Shown here piece by piece: positions 54,331-58,570 of a stretch of 64,000 bases of DNA. A program made the translations under genes and the position numbers. The notes under the pieces were generated by a model. The model saw nothing but the letters and a program-made list of their open reading frames with translations. It was not told the DNA's origin and ran no database searches. Within the stretch, counting starts at the first letter, position 1. Each line of letters starts with the position of its first letter. Source of the DNA: Limnephilus marmoratus (Eukaryota > Arthropoda > Insecta > Trichoptera > Limnephilidae); the NCBI GenBank assembly GCA_917880885.1, contig OU862908.1, positions 10,080,501 to 10,144,500 on the forward strand. The letters are read 5' to 3'.

Positions 54331-56181
54331 CCAAAATCCTAAGGAACCCGCCGCTCATTTGTATGGAGCGTGACCTTTTGAAGACCCCCCCCCCCCTAAA
54401 AGTGTCACGTAGTATGGGTACGTTCCCTTACCAACCCGTGTTGATCATCCAGTTGGTTAGTCAGACATCTCCAAAAACTAAGTTTTGAGATAATGAGGAA
54501 AGCAATATTCGACGAATGCTCGCCATAAATGAAGTATTATTTGTCTGTGTTTTACATATTAAATATGCTATATAACAACACTGGGAGGCATAACAGTCCG
54601 GAACAGTAGTATGACATTTTGGAATAGGTATTCTACTGGTGACCCAGAAAACATCAACACTTTGTTTAATTCACCATAAGTTTTTCTGCATTATCTTTGA
54701 TTTGGTGGTGTTTGTGATTAATCTGAGTATTGTACCAGATAAATTCAAAATTAACCCAACTTTCTGACTACAACTGATGAAAAATAACACAAATAAGTTG
54801 TAAATATATTGATTAAATGAATGTAATAAGAAATTTATCATTTTATGTAACAAAAACACAATTCATGTGGTGATTAAAATCATAAATATCTACGAAAACA
54901 AAATCTCGTCTGCGCATGCGCGATCGGTGTTACCCGTTTGAATTGGATATTTTTTTTTCTAGTAACAAATCGAATCTATAATTGCACGGTCTTTGTACAA
55001 TATATAAAAAAACATTGTTTAACAGTTGTGAAGTGGTTTTTTTTAGTAAGGCCGTAAGAGTTTATGACAAGGCTTCAGGGTCTCGTGACATTAAAATATA
55101 AAAAATAATGTGTGTTATTTCCAGTTCCATGGTTATCCGAGATTTGACTCTTCGCTCTGCAGCCTCCTTTGGCTCCTTCCACCTGATCCGCCTTCTCTAC
55201 GACGAGTACATGTTCTATCTCATCGAGCACAGAGTGGCGGCCCACCAGGGCAGTGCTCCTATACAAGTCATGGCCGAGGTAAAAATATTATAAACTTTTT
55301 CTTCTTTTTACAATAACTCCACGCATGAGTCCTTAAGGAAAACAATTTCCCTTGAGGGTCTGTGTCATCTTTGGGGATGCCGTGTTGAGGGTCTTTTTAG
55401 GTAAAGAAAGAAGAGGAAGTTTTGGGAAGGAAAGAGGTATAAGGGATGGGTAGGAATCTGAGGGTCAGTGTGTTGAGGAGTGACGAATGTGTGAATACAT
55501 TCCTCCCACTACGGTGCAAGGTGATGGGTCAGGAGTCTCCGACTGGAAAGGTCTAGCTTAGGTCTCCGATTCCTACTCACCCCTCAAACCTTTTTCCTTC
55601 GCCTCCTGTGTAAATAAGAGACCTTTATTATTGGGGTGAGGTTTGTCCAGGTCTTGGTAGTGGATGCGTCTGCCCACCAGCTACATGGCAGGCCGGATCG
55701 GGAGAGAGTGGTTGAGGGACTCCCTTTGACTTTTCCAGCCGTACTCTATTGGAACATCGACTTGCACCGCGGTTTCAAGGGATGGATTAATACATCCGTC
55801 ACTCTTGGACACACTGACCCCCAGATTCCTACCCACCCCTCGAACCCTTTTCCTTCCCAGAACTTCCTCTTCTAAAAAGACCCTCCACACAGCATCCCCA
55901 AAGATGACACAGGGCCTCCTGTGTGGAACTAATGTAAAAAAAAAGATTTCTGTTTCAAAAATACATACATGATAAAATATCGGAAATGTTGGTCTATCCA
56001 TTGAAGATAAGCTTTTATGAAGTTTTAAAATGAGATTTCCAATGTTTGTTGCAAACAGAAAGACCTGATGAACAGTACCCTGGGGGAGGAGGTGGCGGAA
56101 GAGGACTACGAGGAACTGCTGATCCCTGGGAACATGAAGCGAGAAGCTCCGTCCCCGGCCAAGAAGATGAAGATCAGCTAG
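18708..56181 (+). CDS. Rfx: RFX-family transcription factor (RFX1/2/3-like), multi-exon gene
   Basis: The encoded protein is a regulatory factor X protein. It would act in the nucleus, binding X-box DNA through an unusual winged helix and dimerising through a C-terminal domain; in animals RFX1-3-type proteins drive ciliary genes. Supported coding exons are 18708-18883, 23606-23741, 31068-31152, 31247-31436, 32398-32496, 35503-35684, 35991-36192, 36464-36564, 41653-41799, 46330-46487, 52462-52673, 53688-53896, 55125-55278 and 56059-56181. All are bounded by AG/GT and their phases join without a frameshift. The order is N-terminal activation-like region, DNA-binding domain (exons 6-8), B/C regions (9-11), dimerisation region (11-14) and a short acidic then basic tail. 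With the tentative first exon the product is 739 residues, close to vertebrate RFX2/RFX3. The family is certain from near-identical blocks such as [20 protein letters not shown] and [20 protein letters not shown]. Orthology to one vertebrate paralogue is not resolved. Confidence 0.96.
18831..19105 (+). repeat. Tandem duplication of RFX exon-2 end with donor site
   Basis: Three units with period about 120 start at 18831, 18950 and 19070. Unit 1 is the real exon end plus donor and 60 bp of intron. Unit 2 repeats CTGCAGCAGGCCATCCA but has a short deletion, and its donor GT is changed to AT. Unit 3 keeps only the start. Units 2 and 3 are dead exon copies within intron 2. Confidence 0.85.
19346..20215 (-). 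mobile_element. LINE 3'-end fragment split by a hAT insertion
   Basis: 19346-19401 and 20087-20215, read on the minus strand, encode [18 protein letters not shown] sequence ([26 protein letters not shown]), the C-terminus of a LINE ORF2. The same fragment, uninterrupted, is at 46660-46830. Confidence 0.6.
19402..20078. mobile_element. hAT-like non-autonomous element
   Basis: A perfect 8-bp duplication CACTCTGG lies at 19394-19401 and 20079-20086. Ends are CAGTGGCGGTTC and, inverted, CAGTGGCGGCTCGAG. Both points fit hAT. It carries ORFs without transposase motifs, so it is non-autonomous. It sits inside the LINE fragment in RFX intron 2. Confidence 0.85.
20220..21120. other. RFX intron 2, unclassified stretch
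   Basis: AT-rich, with a GC-richer patch 20815-21040 (GGGCTGGCCTCCCTACATCC, GTAGGCACCAGGTACTCG) that looks like a dispersed repeat. No terminus is found. Confidence 0.35.
21202..21266 (+). promoter_or_regulatory. Candidate TATA/Inr core promoter
   Basis: TATAAATA at 21202-21209 is followed by an initiator-like TCATTT at 21232-21237, placing +1 about 32 bp downstream, and GGTCG near +27, close to the DPE position. No ORF follows, so it may drive a retroelement LTR or a non-coding RNA. Confidence 0.35.
21645..21673. other. Perfect 11-bp hairpin
   Basis: CCCTGGATTTA (21645-21655) and TAAATCCAGGG (21663-21673) with a 7-base loop. A second inverted pair, GTCCCCGGTG/CACCGGGGAC, lies at about 21799-21852. 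Confidence 0.7.
22118..22164. other. 21-bp hairpin
   Basis: Arms 22118-22138 and 22144-22164 pair with one mismatch around a 5-base loop CTCGC. It is probably the centre of an unrecognised fold-back element. Confidence 0.65.
22277..22349 (+). tRNA. tRNA-like gene or tRNA pseudogene, nominal anticodon GGA
   Basis: A cloverleaf can be folded: acceptor 22277-22283 with 22342-22348 (one A-G mismatch), D arm GCTC/GAGC, anticodon arm 22303-22319 with loop CCGGAAA, 5-base variable loop, and T arm ACGGG-TTCGAGT-CCCGT. A and B boxes are good and TTTT follows at 22355. However, base 33 is C instead of the near-invariant U. A GGA (Ser) anticodon would also need a long variable arm. It is therefore likely a pseudogene or SINE head. 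Confidence 0.55.
22917..23022. repeat. 52-bp perfect tandem duplication
   Basis: The unit containing TAAACTAATTTTATTTGTAA and CCTAGGTAAGGTAGATATTT is repeated exactly, starting at about 22919 and 22971. It lies in RFX intron 2. Confidence 0.85.
23085..23330. mobile_element. Fold-back element (GACACAGAAAAATAA family), copy 2
   Basis: Long imperfect inverted arms: GGAATATCTTTTCAATAACT..AACATGAAACAGAACAAGAC on the left and the complement on the right, about 110 bp each. It is related to 9630-9865 and ends about 270 bp before exon 3. Confidence 0.65.
23606..23741 (+). CDS. Rfx: RFX exon 3
   Basis: The acceptor TGTTGCAG ends at 23605 and the donor is ACTG|GTAACA. It reads in phase 0 as [20 protein letters not shown], continues with serine/glycine and glutamine-rich sequence to [10 protein letters not shown], and leaves one G. 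Low-complexity Q/V/G sequence of this kind is usual before the RFX DNA-binding domain. A LINE RNase H fragment begins about 55 bp after the donor. Confidence 0.85.
23798..24356 (+). mobile_element. 5'-truncated LINE: RNase H end, CCHC-like motif, poly(A) tail
   Basis: Frames encode [15 protein letters not shown] (end of an RNase H domain), then [20 protein letters not shown] and [20 protein letters not shown], the typical C-terminal zinc-knuckle-like motif of R1/Jockey-type ORF2. One or more frameshifts separate the pieces. GCACAATGGGCCTATGGCC and an A-tract at 24346-24356 mark the 3' end. It inserted about 56 bp after the exon-3 donor, in the same orientation as Rfx. Confidence 0.7.
24663..25033. 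mobile_element. TTAA-target MITE, CCACTC-type, copy 1
   Basis: TTAA at 24659-24662 and 25034-25037. Ends are CCACTCATTTGCCG and, inverted, CTCGTTGAATGCCG. It contains GCGCATGCGCGGG and GTCAGAATCGC. It is exactly as long (371 bp) as the near-identical copy at 58015-58385. It is piggyBac-like in target choice. Confidence 0.8.
25366..27028. mobile_element. hAT element, non-autonomous, 1.66 kb
   Basis: A perfect 8-bp duplication CTGGCATG lies at 25358-25365 and 27029-27036. Ends are CAGGGCTGGGCAAAATAC and, inverted, CAGGGCTGGGCAGTATTT. Subterminal arrays of AAATACAAAATAC/AATTGAAATAC run about 180 bp on the left and 170 bp on the right. The interior holds a Helitron piece and an (AT)n run at about 26424; no transposase is seen. 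Confidence 0.85.
25777..25990 (-). mobile_element. Second Helitron fragment, nested inside the hAT
   Basis: CTAG at 25777-25780 preceded by A, followed by GCAATGCCAT..TTCAAAGAAATAAATTG and CTCCCTGCATG, matching the outer Helitron at 27037-27110. A pyrimidine-rich CCTTCCC tract follows; the other terminus is not found. ORFs rich in Pro/Ser or Gly/Glu here come from this tract. Confidence 0.65.
27451..28250 (+). mobile_element. Mariner-family relic with both TIRs
   Basis: TIRs GGTCAATCAATAAGTACTCG and, inverted, GGATCAATAAGTACCCG. The transposase begins [20 protein letters not shown], then [20 protein letters not shown], the paired helix-turn-helix of a mariner transposase. A frameshift at about 27765 and large internal deletions remove most of the DDD domain; a piece near 27950-28030 ([24 protein letters not shown]) is left. 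About 0.8 kb of an expected 1.3 kb remains. Confidence 0.8.
28260..31060. other. Distal RFX intron 3, mostly unclassified
   Basis: AT-rich with G/C runs at 28426, 29336-29350 and 30018-30075. 30060-30230 is GC-rich with GTTTCCATGGAGAT at 30206-30219. ORFs at 29192 and 30048 show no domain. No transposon end recognised. Confidence 0.4.
31068..31152 (+). CDS. Rfx: RFX exon 4
   Basis: The acceptor GGTTTTCAG ends at 31067 and the donor is AAT|GTAAGT. Joined to the G left by exon 3 it reads [20 protein letters not shown] then QPQQGPSQ, leaving AT. The VQYVE motif matches the conserved N-terminal VQYVEG motif of vertebrate RFX1-3, which supports membership in that subgroup. Confidence 0.9.
31247..31436 (+). 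CDS. Rfx: RFX exon 5
   Basis: The acceptor ATTCCAG ends at 31246 and the donor is GCT|GTGAGT. Intron 4 before it is only 94 bp. With the leftover AT it reads [20 protein letters not shown], then a Gly/Ser/Gln-rich stretch, HHYLISGGP and a run ending SSPQTVAA in phase 0. The YLISGG segment resembles the conserved strand just upstream of the DNA-binding domain in RFX2/3. Confidence 0.9.
31437..32397. other. RFX intron 5
   Basis: About 960 bp, AT-rich, no recognisable repeat. Confidence 0.5.
32398..32496 (+). CDS. Rfx: RFX exon 6 (start of DNA-binding domain)
   Basis: The acceptor GGTTTAG ends at 32397 and the donor is ACT|GTAAGT. The 33 codons read [20 protein letters not shown] and on to AARSSPAT, with no leftover. 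SPAT immediately before LQWLL in exon 7 reproduces the start of the DNA-binding domain in RFX1-3. The exon is strongly GC-rich. Confidence 0.9.
32497..33830. other. RFX intron 6, proximal part
   Basis: AT-rich; ORFs at 32921 and 33630 are not supported by domains or codon bias. Confidence 0.4.
33837..33991. mobile_element. Small hAT MITE (155 bp)
   Basis: Ends CAGTGCCGTAAATA and its exact inverted form TATTTACGGCACTG. The 8-bp duplication GCTCCCAT/GCTCCCGT (one change) lies at 33829-33836 and 33992-33999. The interior has repeated GCGCCCT units. Confidence 0.8.
34538..35044. mobile_element. TTAA-target MITE, CCGGT-type, copy 1
   Basis: TTAA at 34534-34537 and 35045-35048; ends CCGGTCAAATGCCG and, inverted, CCGGTGACATGCCG. 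It contains GTGTCAGAATCGC-like and GCGCATGCGC sequences as in the CCACTC subfamily. Related copies at 47128-47545 and 48012-48514. Confidence 0.8.
35227..35520 (+). repeat. Tandem repeat duplicating the exon-7 acceptor
   Basis: Units starting AACATAAGCACTGAGT at 35227, 35322 and 35424 each end in a version of the exon-7 junction: CTAATTGCAATGGCT, TCCAGTTGCAGTGGCT and TCCAGTTGCAATGGCT (the real site). Unit 2 keeps a usable AG at 35406-35407. Splicing there would read LQWLI then stop. Confidence 0.85.
35503..35684 (+). CDS. Rfx: RFX exon 7 (winged-helix DNA-binding domain)
   Basis: The acceptor TATGTCCAG ends at 35502 and the donor is CAAG|GTAAAA. It encodes [60 protein letters not shown] and leaves AG. 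This is most of the RFX winged helix, including the helix-3 region ([10 protein letters not shown]) and the basic RTRRLGTR. It has no missing residues compared with the family pattern I know. The acceptor and first 13 bases are repeated upstream in the intron (35227-35520). Confidence 0.98.
35991..36192 (+). CDS. Rfx: RFX exon 8 (wing of DNA-binding domain plus linker)
   Basis: The acceptor AACTTTCAG ends at 35990 and the donor is CAG|GTCAGC. It begins [19 protein letters not shown], the conserved wing W1, whose basic residues contact DNA in RFX1. It continues into a GC-rich Gly/Ser/Ala linker and a polar end ([13 protein letters not shown]). The linker replaces the longer glutamine-rich linker of vertebrate RFX3 and is probably flexible. 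It ends in phase 0. Confidence 0.97.
36464..36564 (+). CDS. Rfx: RFX exon 9 (B region)
   Basis: The acceptor CTATTTTCAG ends at 36463 and the donor is TCAA|GTTAGT. It encodes [20 protein letters not shown] then [13 protein letters not shown] and leaves AA. The IPDFPEI..LP....LEDV pattern matches the start of the conserved B region after the DNA-binding domain of RFX2/3. The donor is slightly weak but the phase fits exon 10. Confidence 0.92.
36692..36790. mobile_element. End fragment of the AGAG-type TTAA MITE plus unclassified tail
   Basis: TTAA followed by the first 35-40 bases of the same MITE (AGAGCGTTTAACCAGCCAGC), then unrelated sequence. It is a truncated or rearranged copy in RFX intron 9. 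Confidence 0.55.
36789..36881. mobile_element. Tiny mariner-like MITE (about 90 bp)
   Basis: TA, then CAGGGTGGCGCAAAACTACC at the left and CGGTAGTTTTGCGCCACCCT at the right, then TA; the 20-bp inverted repeats are nearly exact. It lies in RFX intron 9. Confidence 0.75.
37087..38363 (-). mobile_element. 5'-truncated LINE with intact reverse-transcriptase C-terminal half
   Basis: An open frame from 38363 to 37350 encodes [47 protein letters not shown] preceded by DILLF (the FADD catalytic motif), and the long RT thumb/C-terminal part ending ALKNYFSIM. The upstream endonuclease and RT palm start are missing. About 1 kb is uninterrupted, so it is young. The 3' end is partly duplicated (37087-37365). 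It is antisense within RFX intron 9 and of Jockey-like type. Confidence 0.85.
37091..37365 (-). repeat. Tandem duplication of the LINE 3' end
   Basis: The block AATAACATACAATTATTTTG..GTTACATTATGGAAAAA occurs at about 37091-37207 and 37248-37365 (period 157). The second block includes the last codons of the LINE ORF. Confidence 0.8.
38729..39448. mobile_element. TTAA-target MITE, AGAG-type ends, copy 2
   Basis: Second full copy of the 1974-2690 element, flanked by TTAA at 38725-38728 and 39449-39452. It differs by scattered substitutions and small indels only. It lies in RFX intron 9 beside a LINE fragment. Confidence 0.75.
39453..39896. other. RFX intron 9, unclassified AT-rich stretch
   Basis: No gene or repeat terminus seen. 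Confidence 0.4.
39897..41420. repeat. AT-rich dispersed repeat split by a GC-rich insertion
   Basis: Flanks 39897-40096 and 41147-41420 match 46560-47110 and parts of 13950-14460 and 15160-15790 (AACTAAAATTACTG, GTAGGAAACTTTGGTTTTAT, AGAACAAATTAGCC). The middle, 40097-41146, is a separate element. Confidence 0.6.
40097..41146. mobile_element. GC-rich hAT-like insertion mimicking a CpG island
   Basis: A 9-bp duplication ATTACGCAA lies at 40088-40096 and 41147-41155. Left end TAGAGGTGGGTAAGTTC, right end inverted AGCGATGTGTCAGTTC. The interior is CpG-rich with many GAACCCG/CGGGTTC and GACTCACG/CGTGAGTC motifs. A perfect 16-bp hairpin lies at 40356-40371/40383-40398. No transposase ORF. Confidence 0.7.
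41653..41799 (+). CDS. Rfx: RFX exon 10 (B region, conserved YREHCEAF)
   Basis: The acceptor AAATTTTCAG ends at 41652 and the donor is CCAA|GTAAGC. Joined to exon 9 it reads [33 protein letters not shown], then an Asn/Asp/Glu-rich loop and EEEKYLS, leaving AA. The YREHCEA and LW..FWR blocks are diagnostic for RFX1-3. The loop before the next helix is shorter and more acidic than in vertebrates. Confidence 0.96.
41800..43320. other. Proximal RFX intron 10
   Basis: Apart from the minisatellite at 42165-42560, AT-rich DNA without recognised features. Confidence 0.4.
42165..42560. repeat. 100-bp minisatellite, about four diverged units
   Basis: GCAGCGGTTTGCCTCAAAAA starts at 42201 and 42301, exactly 100 bp apart, followed by two weaker units (GATTCACCTTAATGGGACAC, GTTCGCCTTAAACGAACATG). 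It lies in RFX intron 10. Confidence 0.8.
43325..43575 (+). repeat. Interspersed repeat (AGGAGGCC family), copy B
   Basis: GGCTCCACACAGGGGGCC at the start and CAGCTGGTGGGCAGACGCAT then CCGCCGCC near the end, as in copy A (3741-4012). Ends beside AATAATTTACAATAAAA. Confidence 0.65.
43875..44259. mobile_element. Mariner-like fold-back MITE
   Basis: TA at 43873-43874 and 44260-44261. Inverted ends include GTCCGGAAACTCGTAGTACA and AGCGGGAAACTGG, about 55 bp long. A/T-rich centre, no ORF. Confidence 0.8.
44690..45360 (-). mobile_element. Mariner-family relic, internally deleted
   Basis: On the minus strand, [15 protein letters not shown] near 45190 matches the start of a mariner-type transposase, and [20 protein letters not shown] near 44700-44780 matches its C-terminus. 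Stops and deletions lie between. It is antisense in RFX intron 10. Confidence 0.65.
45440..46290 (-). mobile_element. 5'-truncated LINE, reverse-transcriptase C-terminal part
   Basis: The frame from about 46290 to 45547 encodes [60 protein letters not shown] and on to LKSHLPKC: the post-catalytic RT region of a Jockey-like LINE. It is a different family from 37087-38363. A (AAATA)n tail lies at about 45460-45500. It ends about 40-70 bp before the exon-11 acceptor. Confidence 0.8.
46330..46487 (+). CDS. Rfx: RFX exon 11 (C region)
   Basis: The acceptor ATGTGCCCATAG ends at 46329 and the donor is AAAG|GTACCT. It encodes [53 protein letters not shown] and leaves G. The [15 protein letters not shown] block is one of the most conserved in RFX proteins. 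The acceptor's pyrimidine tract is poor. A minus-strand LINE fragment ends about 70 bp upstream, so the intron end may have been altered by that insertion. Confidence 0.96.
46560..47110. repeat. AT-rich dispersed repeat with nested LINE fragment
   Basis: Matches 39897-41420 at both ends. 46660-46830 is the LINE C-terminal fragment also seen at 19346/20087, here uninterrupted (minus strand, [20 protein letters not shown]). Confidence 0.6.
47128..47545. mobile_element. TTAA-target MITE, CCGGT-type, copy 2 (internally deleted)
   Basis: TTAA at 47124-47127 and 47546-47549; ends CCGGTCAACTGCCG and, inverted, CCGGTTATTTGCCAG. About 90 bp shorter than copies 1 and 3. Confidence 0.8.
48012..48514. 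mobile_element. TTAA-target MITE, CCGGT-type, copy 3 (inverted)
   Basis: TTAA at 48008-48011 and 48515-48518; reverse orientation relative to 34538-35044 and almost the same length. Confidence 0.8.
48677..49303. mobile_element. hAT-like non-autonomous element (TCTAGGGAAAT motifs)
   Basis: Duplication ATTTTGAAT at 48668-48676 and 49304-49312. Ends CAGTGATGTTATG and, inverted, CAGGGATGTTCTG. Subterminal CTAGGGAAATTTC motifs at both ends. Confidence 0.75.
49935..50560. mobile_element. hAT-like non-autonomous element (GCGGCCCGC type)
   Basis: A perfect 8-bp duplication GGTCTATA lies at 49927-49934 and 50561-50568. Ends TCAACCATACTCAACCTT and, inverted, AACGATACTCAACCTT. Contains GCGGCCCGCAAAG and a G14 run at about 50451. 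Confidence 0.8.
50850..51470 (+). pseudogene. Second decayed zinc-finger array
   Basis: Degenerate units recur about every 120-180 bp: GGGGACTCACATGCAGATTC (THMQIHS), TTTCATGTTCCGAATG (FMFR-like from F.C..C), and CCAGT(A/T)G..GATT.ATCTGCTG. Linker-plus-finger patterns [14 protein letters not shown] remain, but cysteines are mostly lost. It is older than the array at 655-1720. Confidence 0.5.
51720..52440. other. Distal RFX intron 11
   Basis: AT-rich, without recognised features. Confidence 0.4.
52462..52673 (+). CDS. Rfx: RFX exon 12 (dimerisation region)
   Basis: The acceptor TGGTTCAG ends at 52461 and the donor is CAG|GTAGTC. With the leftover G it reads [20 protein letters not shown], then [40 protein letters not shown] and FHNVQ, ending in phase 0. 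[17 protein letters not shown] and LNRVDF belong to the extended dimerisation domain. Third positions are strongly G/C. Confidence 0.97.
52707..53050. mobile_element. TTAA-flanked fold-back element
   Basis: TTAA at 52703-52706 and 53051-53054; inverted ends AAAGCCGAA with about 110 bp of complementarity (AATAGTCATCAAATGTGATG and others). It starts about 30 bp after the exon-12 donor. The middle is shared with 12390-12610. Confidence 0.7.
53060..53680. other. Rest of RFX intron 12
   Basis: 53062-53372 is GC-richer, with minus-strand ORFs lacking any known domain; probably an unclassified repeat. Confidence 0.35.
53688..53896 (+). CDS. Rfx: RFX exon 13 (dimerisation region)
   Basis: The acceptor TGCCTTCCAG ends at 53687 and the donor is CTACAG|GTGAGA. 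It encodes [50 protein letters not shown] and on to FLLKWSFY, leaving AG. The [16 protein letters not shown] and LLKWSFY blocks are as in vertebrate RFX1-3. Confidence 0.97.
54247..54427. mobile_element. PIF/Harbinger-like MITE with poly(C) core
   Basis: TTA at 54244-54246 and 54428-54430. Ends GGGAACGTACCCAAACTACG and, inverted, GGGAACGTACCCATACTACG. A C-run of about 35 bases lies at 54294-54325. 3-bp TTA duplications with GGG ends fit PIF/Harbinger. Confidence 0.75.
54430..55100. other. Rest of RFX intron 13
   Basis: AT-rich, no recognised feature; GCGCATGCGC-like GCGCATGCGCGATCGG at about 54912. Confidence 0.4.
55125..55278 (+). CDS. Rfx: RFX exon 14 (end of dimerisation region)
   Basis: The acceptor TTATTTCCAG ends at 55124 and the donor is GAG|GTAAAA. 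It reads [40 protein letters not shown] then [12 protein letters not shown], ending in phase 0. This is close to the vertebrate sequence over its whole length and is the last block shared by all RFX1-3 proteins. Confidence 0.97.
55306..55950. repeat. Two AGGAGGCC-family repeats in inverted orientation (copies C and D)
   Basis: Copy C runs rightward from about 55313 (CTCCACGCATGAGTCC, then GTGTCATCTTTGGGGATGCC). Copy D runs leftward from about 55945 (AGTTCCACACAGGAGGCCCT on the minus strand). The pair fills almost all of intron 14 and could fold on itself. Confidence 0.7.
56059..56181 (+). CDS. Rfx: RFX exon 15 (C-terminal tail and stop)
   Basis: The acceptor GTTGCAAACAG ends at 56058. Forty codons read [40 protein letters not shown] and a TAG stop at 56179-56181. 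An acidic patch followed by a lysine-rich PAKKMK end matches the acidic then PPAK(L/R)-like C-terminus of vertebrate RFX1/3. [12 protein letters not shown] could act as a nuclear localisation signal; that is inference. Confidence 0.93.
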   Translation, partial: KDLMNSTLGEEVAEEDYEELLIPGNMKREAPSPAKKMKIS

Positions 56182-56592
56182 TGCTCCTGACACTTCTCCT
56201 GTCACTCCCCGCCACTAATTTAGCTTACAAATTGTTATATTACCAGCGGAGGTGTGCATCGTTCAAACCAACCATCACAGTCAACATACAGAGTATTCAA
56301 GTATCTATCTATACTCCGGCCACCCAGAGATTGCTCGCGGCTAAATGGGAAACTGCTCTTATTTTGGTACCACTGGTACCAGATTCTACTCTGGCCAACC
56401 TCACAGCGGGCCCACTGTGTATTGTATTATACTGATTGCAAAAATGCCTGAGCTATTTGCACGTAGTGGCGTAGGGACTAAATCCCAGCCACCCCATATG
56501 CCTTGAATGACAAAAATAACATCGACTCTTTATTTTTTTATAAGCCGATACAATATTTTTTTAGTATGACTCGCTGTACCACTGGTCATATA

Positions 56593-57182
56593 TAAAGGCT
56601 GTTTTTTTTTAGAGGAATACAAATTCAAAATAAAAAAAAAAACACTTTAAAATAATGTTAATATCTATGATATTGGCTTTATTTAATAGATAATTTTATC
56701 CCATTATTGTTTAAATATGATTTCGGAGATATGAGCGCCACGGCTAGCTCGAATGAAGTGCAACCGTGAAGTCCAATTTTCGACAACTTTATCGAGCAAC
56801 CGGGGCCGTACATTGGTAATAACACGGCGGATGTTGACTTCCAAATGGTCCAACGTCTCTGGTTTATCAGCATAGACTAGTGACTTCACATACCCCCAAA
56901 GAAAGTAATCTATGGTGTGAGATCACACAATCGTGGAAGCCAGTTCACAGGTCCATTACGTGAAATTATGCGCTCACCAAATATTTCCCGCAATAAATTG
57001 ATGGTGGCACCCGCCGTGTCTTGCACAATTTTTCAAAAATTGCACAATTTGCAAGCGCTGTTCTGACGTCTTCATGGTGAAATGGCAAAACATACCGACT
57101 ACAAATCAACTATCAAATTGACAGTCTGTAGAAACAATGTTTTCAGTTTAAAAACCAAACCTCTAAAAAAAACACCCTTTTA
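56593..57182 (-). mobile_element. Tc1/mariner-type relic
   Basis: Ends AAGGCTGTTTTTTTTTAGAGG and, inverted, AAAGGGTGTTTTTTTTAGAGG with TA outside. The minus strand encodes DYFLWGYVKSLVYADKPETL, DHLEVNIRRVITNVRPRLLD, KVVENWTSRLHFIRASRGAH and ISEIIFK, the C-terminus of a DDE transposase of the Tc1/mariner group. The N-terminal part is deleted. It lies in the RFX 3' region. Confidence 0.75.
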
Positions 57183-57589
57183 TATGCATATTTGATTCCC
57201 TTTCTTGAATGGTTGTTTAATTGTCATTGTAATGGTGCATTGGTGATCTGTCCCTTACACCTGCAAAAGTAAGTTTCTAAAATGAAGTGTGTTTCTAAGT
57301 TAATTGTGCCTGTTTCCTATTGCTGAGCCTAATGATTATATTTTTATATTGCCAATCAGCAATTAACGTCCATTTGAAAATAACCTATATTATACATATG
57401 TGAATTTTATAATTTAAATATCCTTAATTTCTGCATGGAACTAGCTTAACCACTAAATTTAATAAATGTAACTCATCGAATCAACCTAAGTTAGTACCCT
57501 TGTATTTTCTTAAAATGTAATAAGTATCTCTGTGTAAATTTATATTGAATGAATACCTTTACGGTGTAACTTGGATGTGTAATTCCTTA

Positions 57590-58570
57590 GGGGCCGTTCA
57601 AATATTACGTAATGCACTTTTTTTTTTTTTTTTTACATGAGCTCCACACAGGAGGCCCAGAAGAAAATAATTTCCCTCAGGGCCTATATCATCTTTGGAG
57701 ATGCTGTGTGGAGGGTTTTTTTAGAAGAGGAAGGAGAGGAAGTTCTGGGAAGGAAAGGGGTTCGAGGGGTGGGTAGGAATCTGGGGGTCAGTGTACTGTA
57801 CTGGGGGGGAGGGGGGATCTTATGAAACGTTACTGTGCGTTACAGGGGGGGAGGGGGGGTTCGAACAACGCGTTACGTAACATGTTTTTCTTTATTTAGA
57901 TAAAAAAAAAACTAGGGAATTAAAATCTTCCAAGTTGGCAATCCTTTTCGTTCTCGAAATCTCTTGTTTTATTTATTACTGCAAACGCGATTAAAACAAA
58001 TAAAAGGTATTTAACCACTCATTTGCCACTCGTGCGCCGGCGTGTCCTGATTTTGACACGCGATTTTGACCCTTATGTATAAAGAAAGTGTATGAAGAAC
58101 ACGGTCAGAATCGCTTGCTCTATTATCGCTCTTTACCATAGAGAAAACCGCAATTAGCTTGGTGACTCCATATAATTTATATTAATGATTTACCGGAGCG
58201 CGGGAACGTGCGCAGTTCTTGCGCATGCGCGGGAAAAATTCTTTGGTCTTCAACTTTGACCTTTCTATGTACGAAATTTCTCAAGGACGCTGTCAGAATC
58301 GCCGGACATTGGGTGTCATGGCTGCCACTTTTTGCGAACGCTAATTGGTTACAACCAACCCCATTTACTTGCGGCATTCAACGAGTTAAGCGACTTTCCA
58401 GTACTTTGCGCAACTTAATTGTGACTTTTTAGGTAAAAATTGTCACTTGGGCGTTACGTAACGTTTAATGGGGGGGGGTGTGATACGGAAAAACGTTACG
58501 GCGCGTTACATGGGGGGGAGGGGGGTCAAAAATCTTCAAAAATTGCATTACGTAATACTTGAACGCCCCC
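57590..58570. mobile_element. Harbinger-like MITE with nested repeat and TTAA MITE
   Basis: Ends GGGGCCGTTCAAATATTACG and, inverted, GGGGGCGTTCAAGTATTACG. Internal CGTTACGTAACG-type motifs and G-runs. It contains AGGAGGCC-family copy E (about 57636-57800) and the TTAA MITE 58015-58385. No clear target duplication. Confidence 0.65.
58015..58385. mobile_element. TTAA-target MITE, CCACTC-type, copy 2
   Basis: TTAA at 58011-58014 and 58386-58389; same length as 24663-25033 with few substitutions, so both moved recently. Confidence 0.8.
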
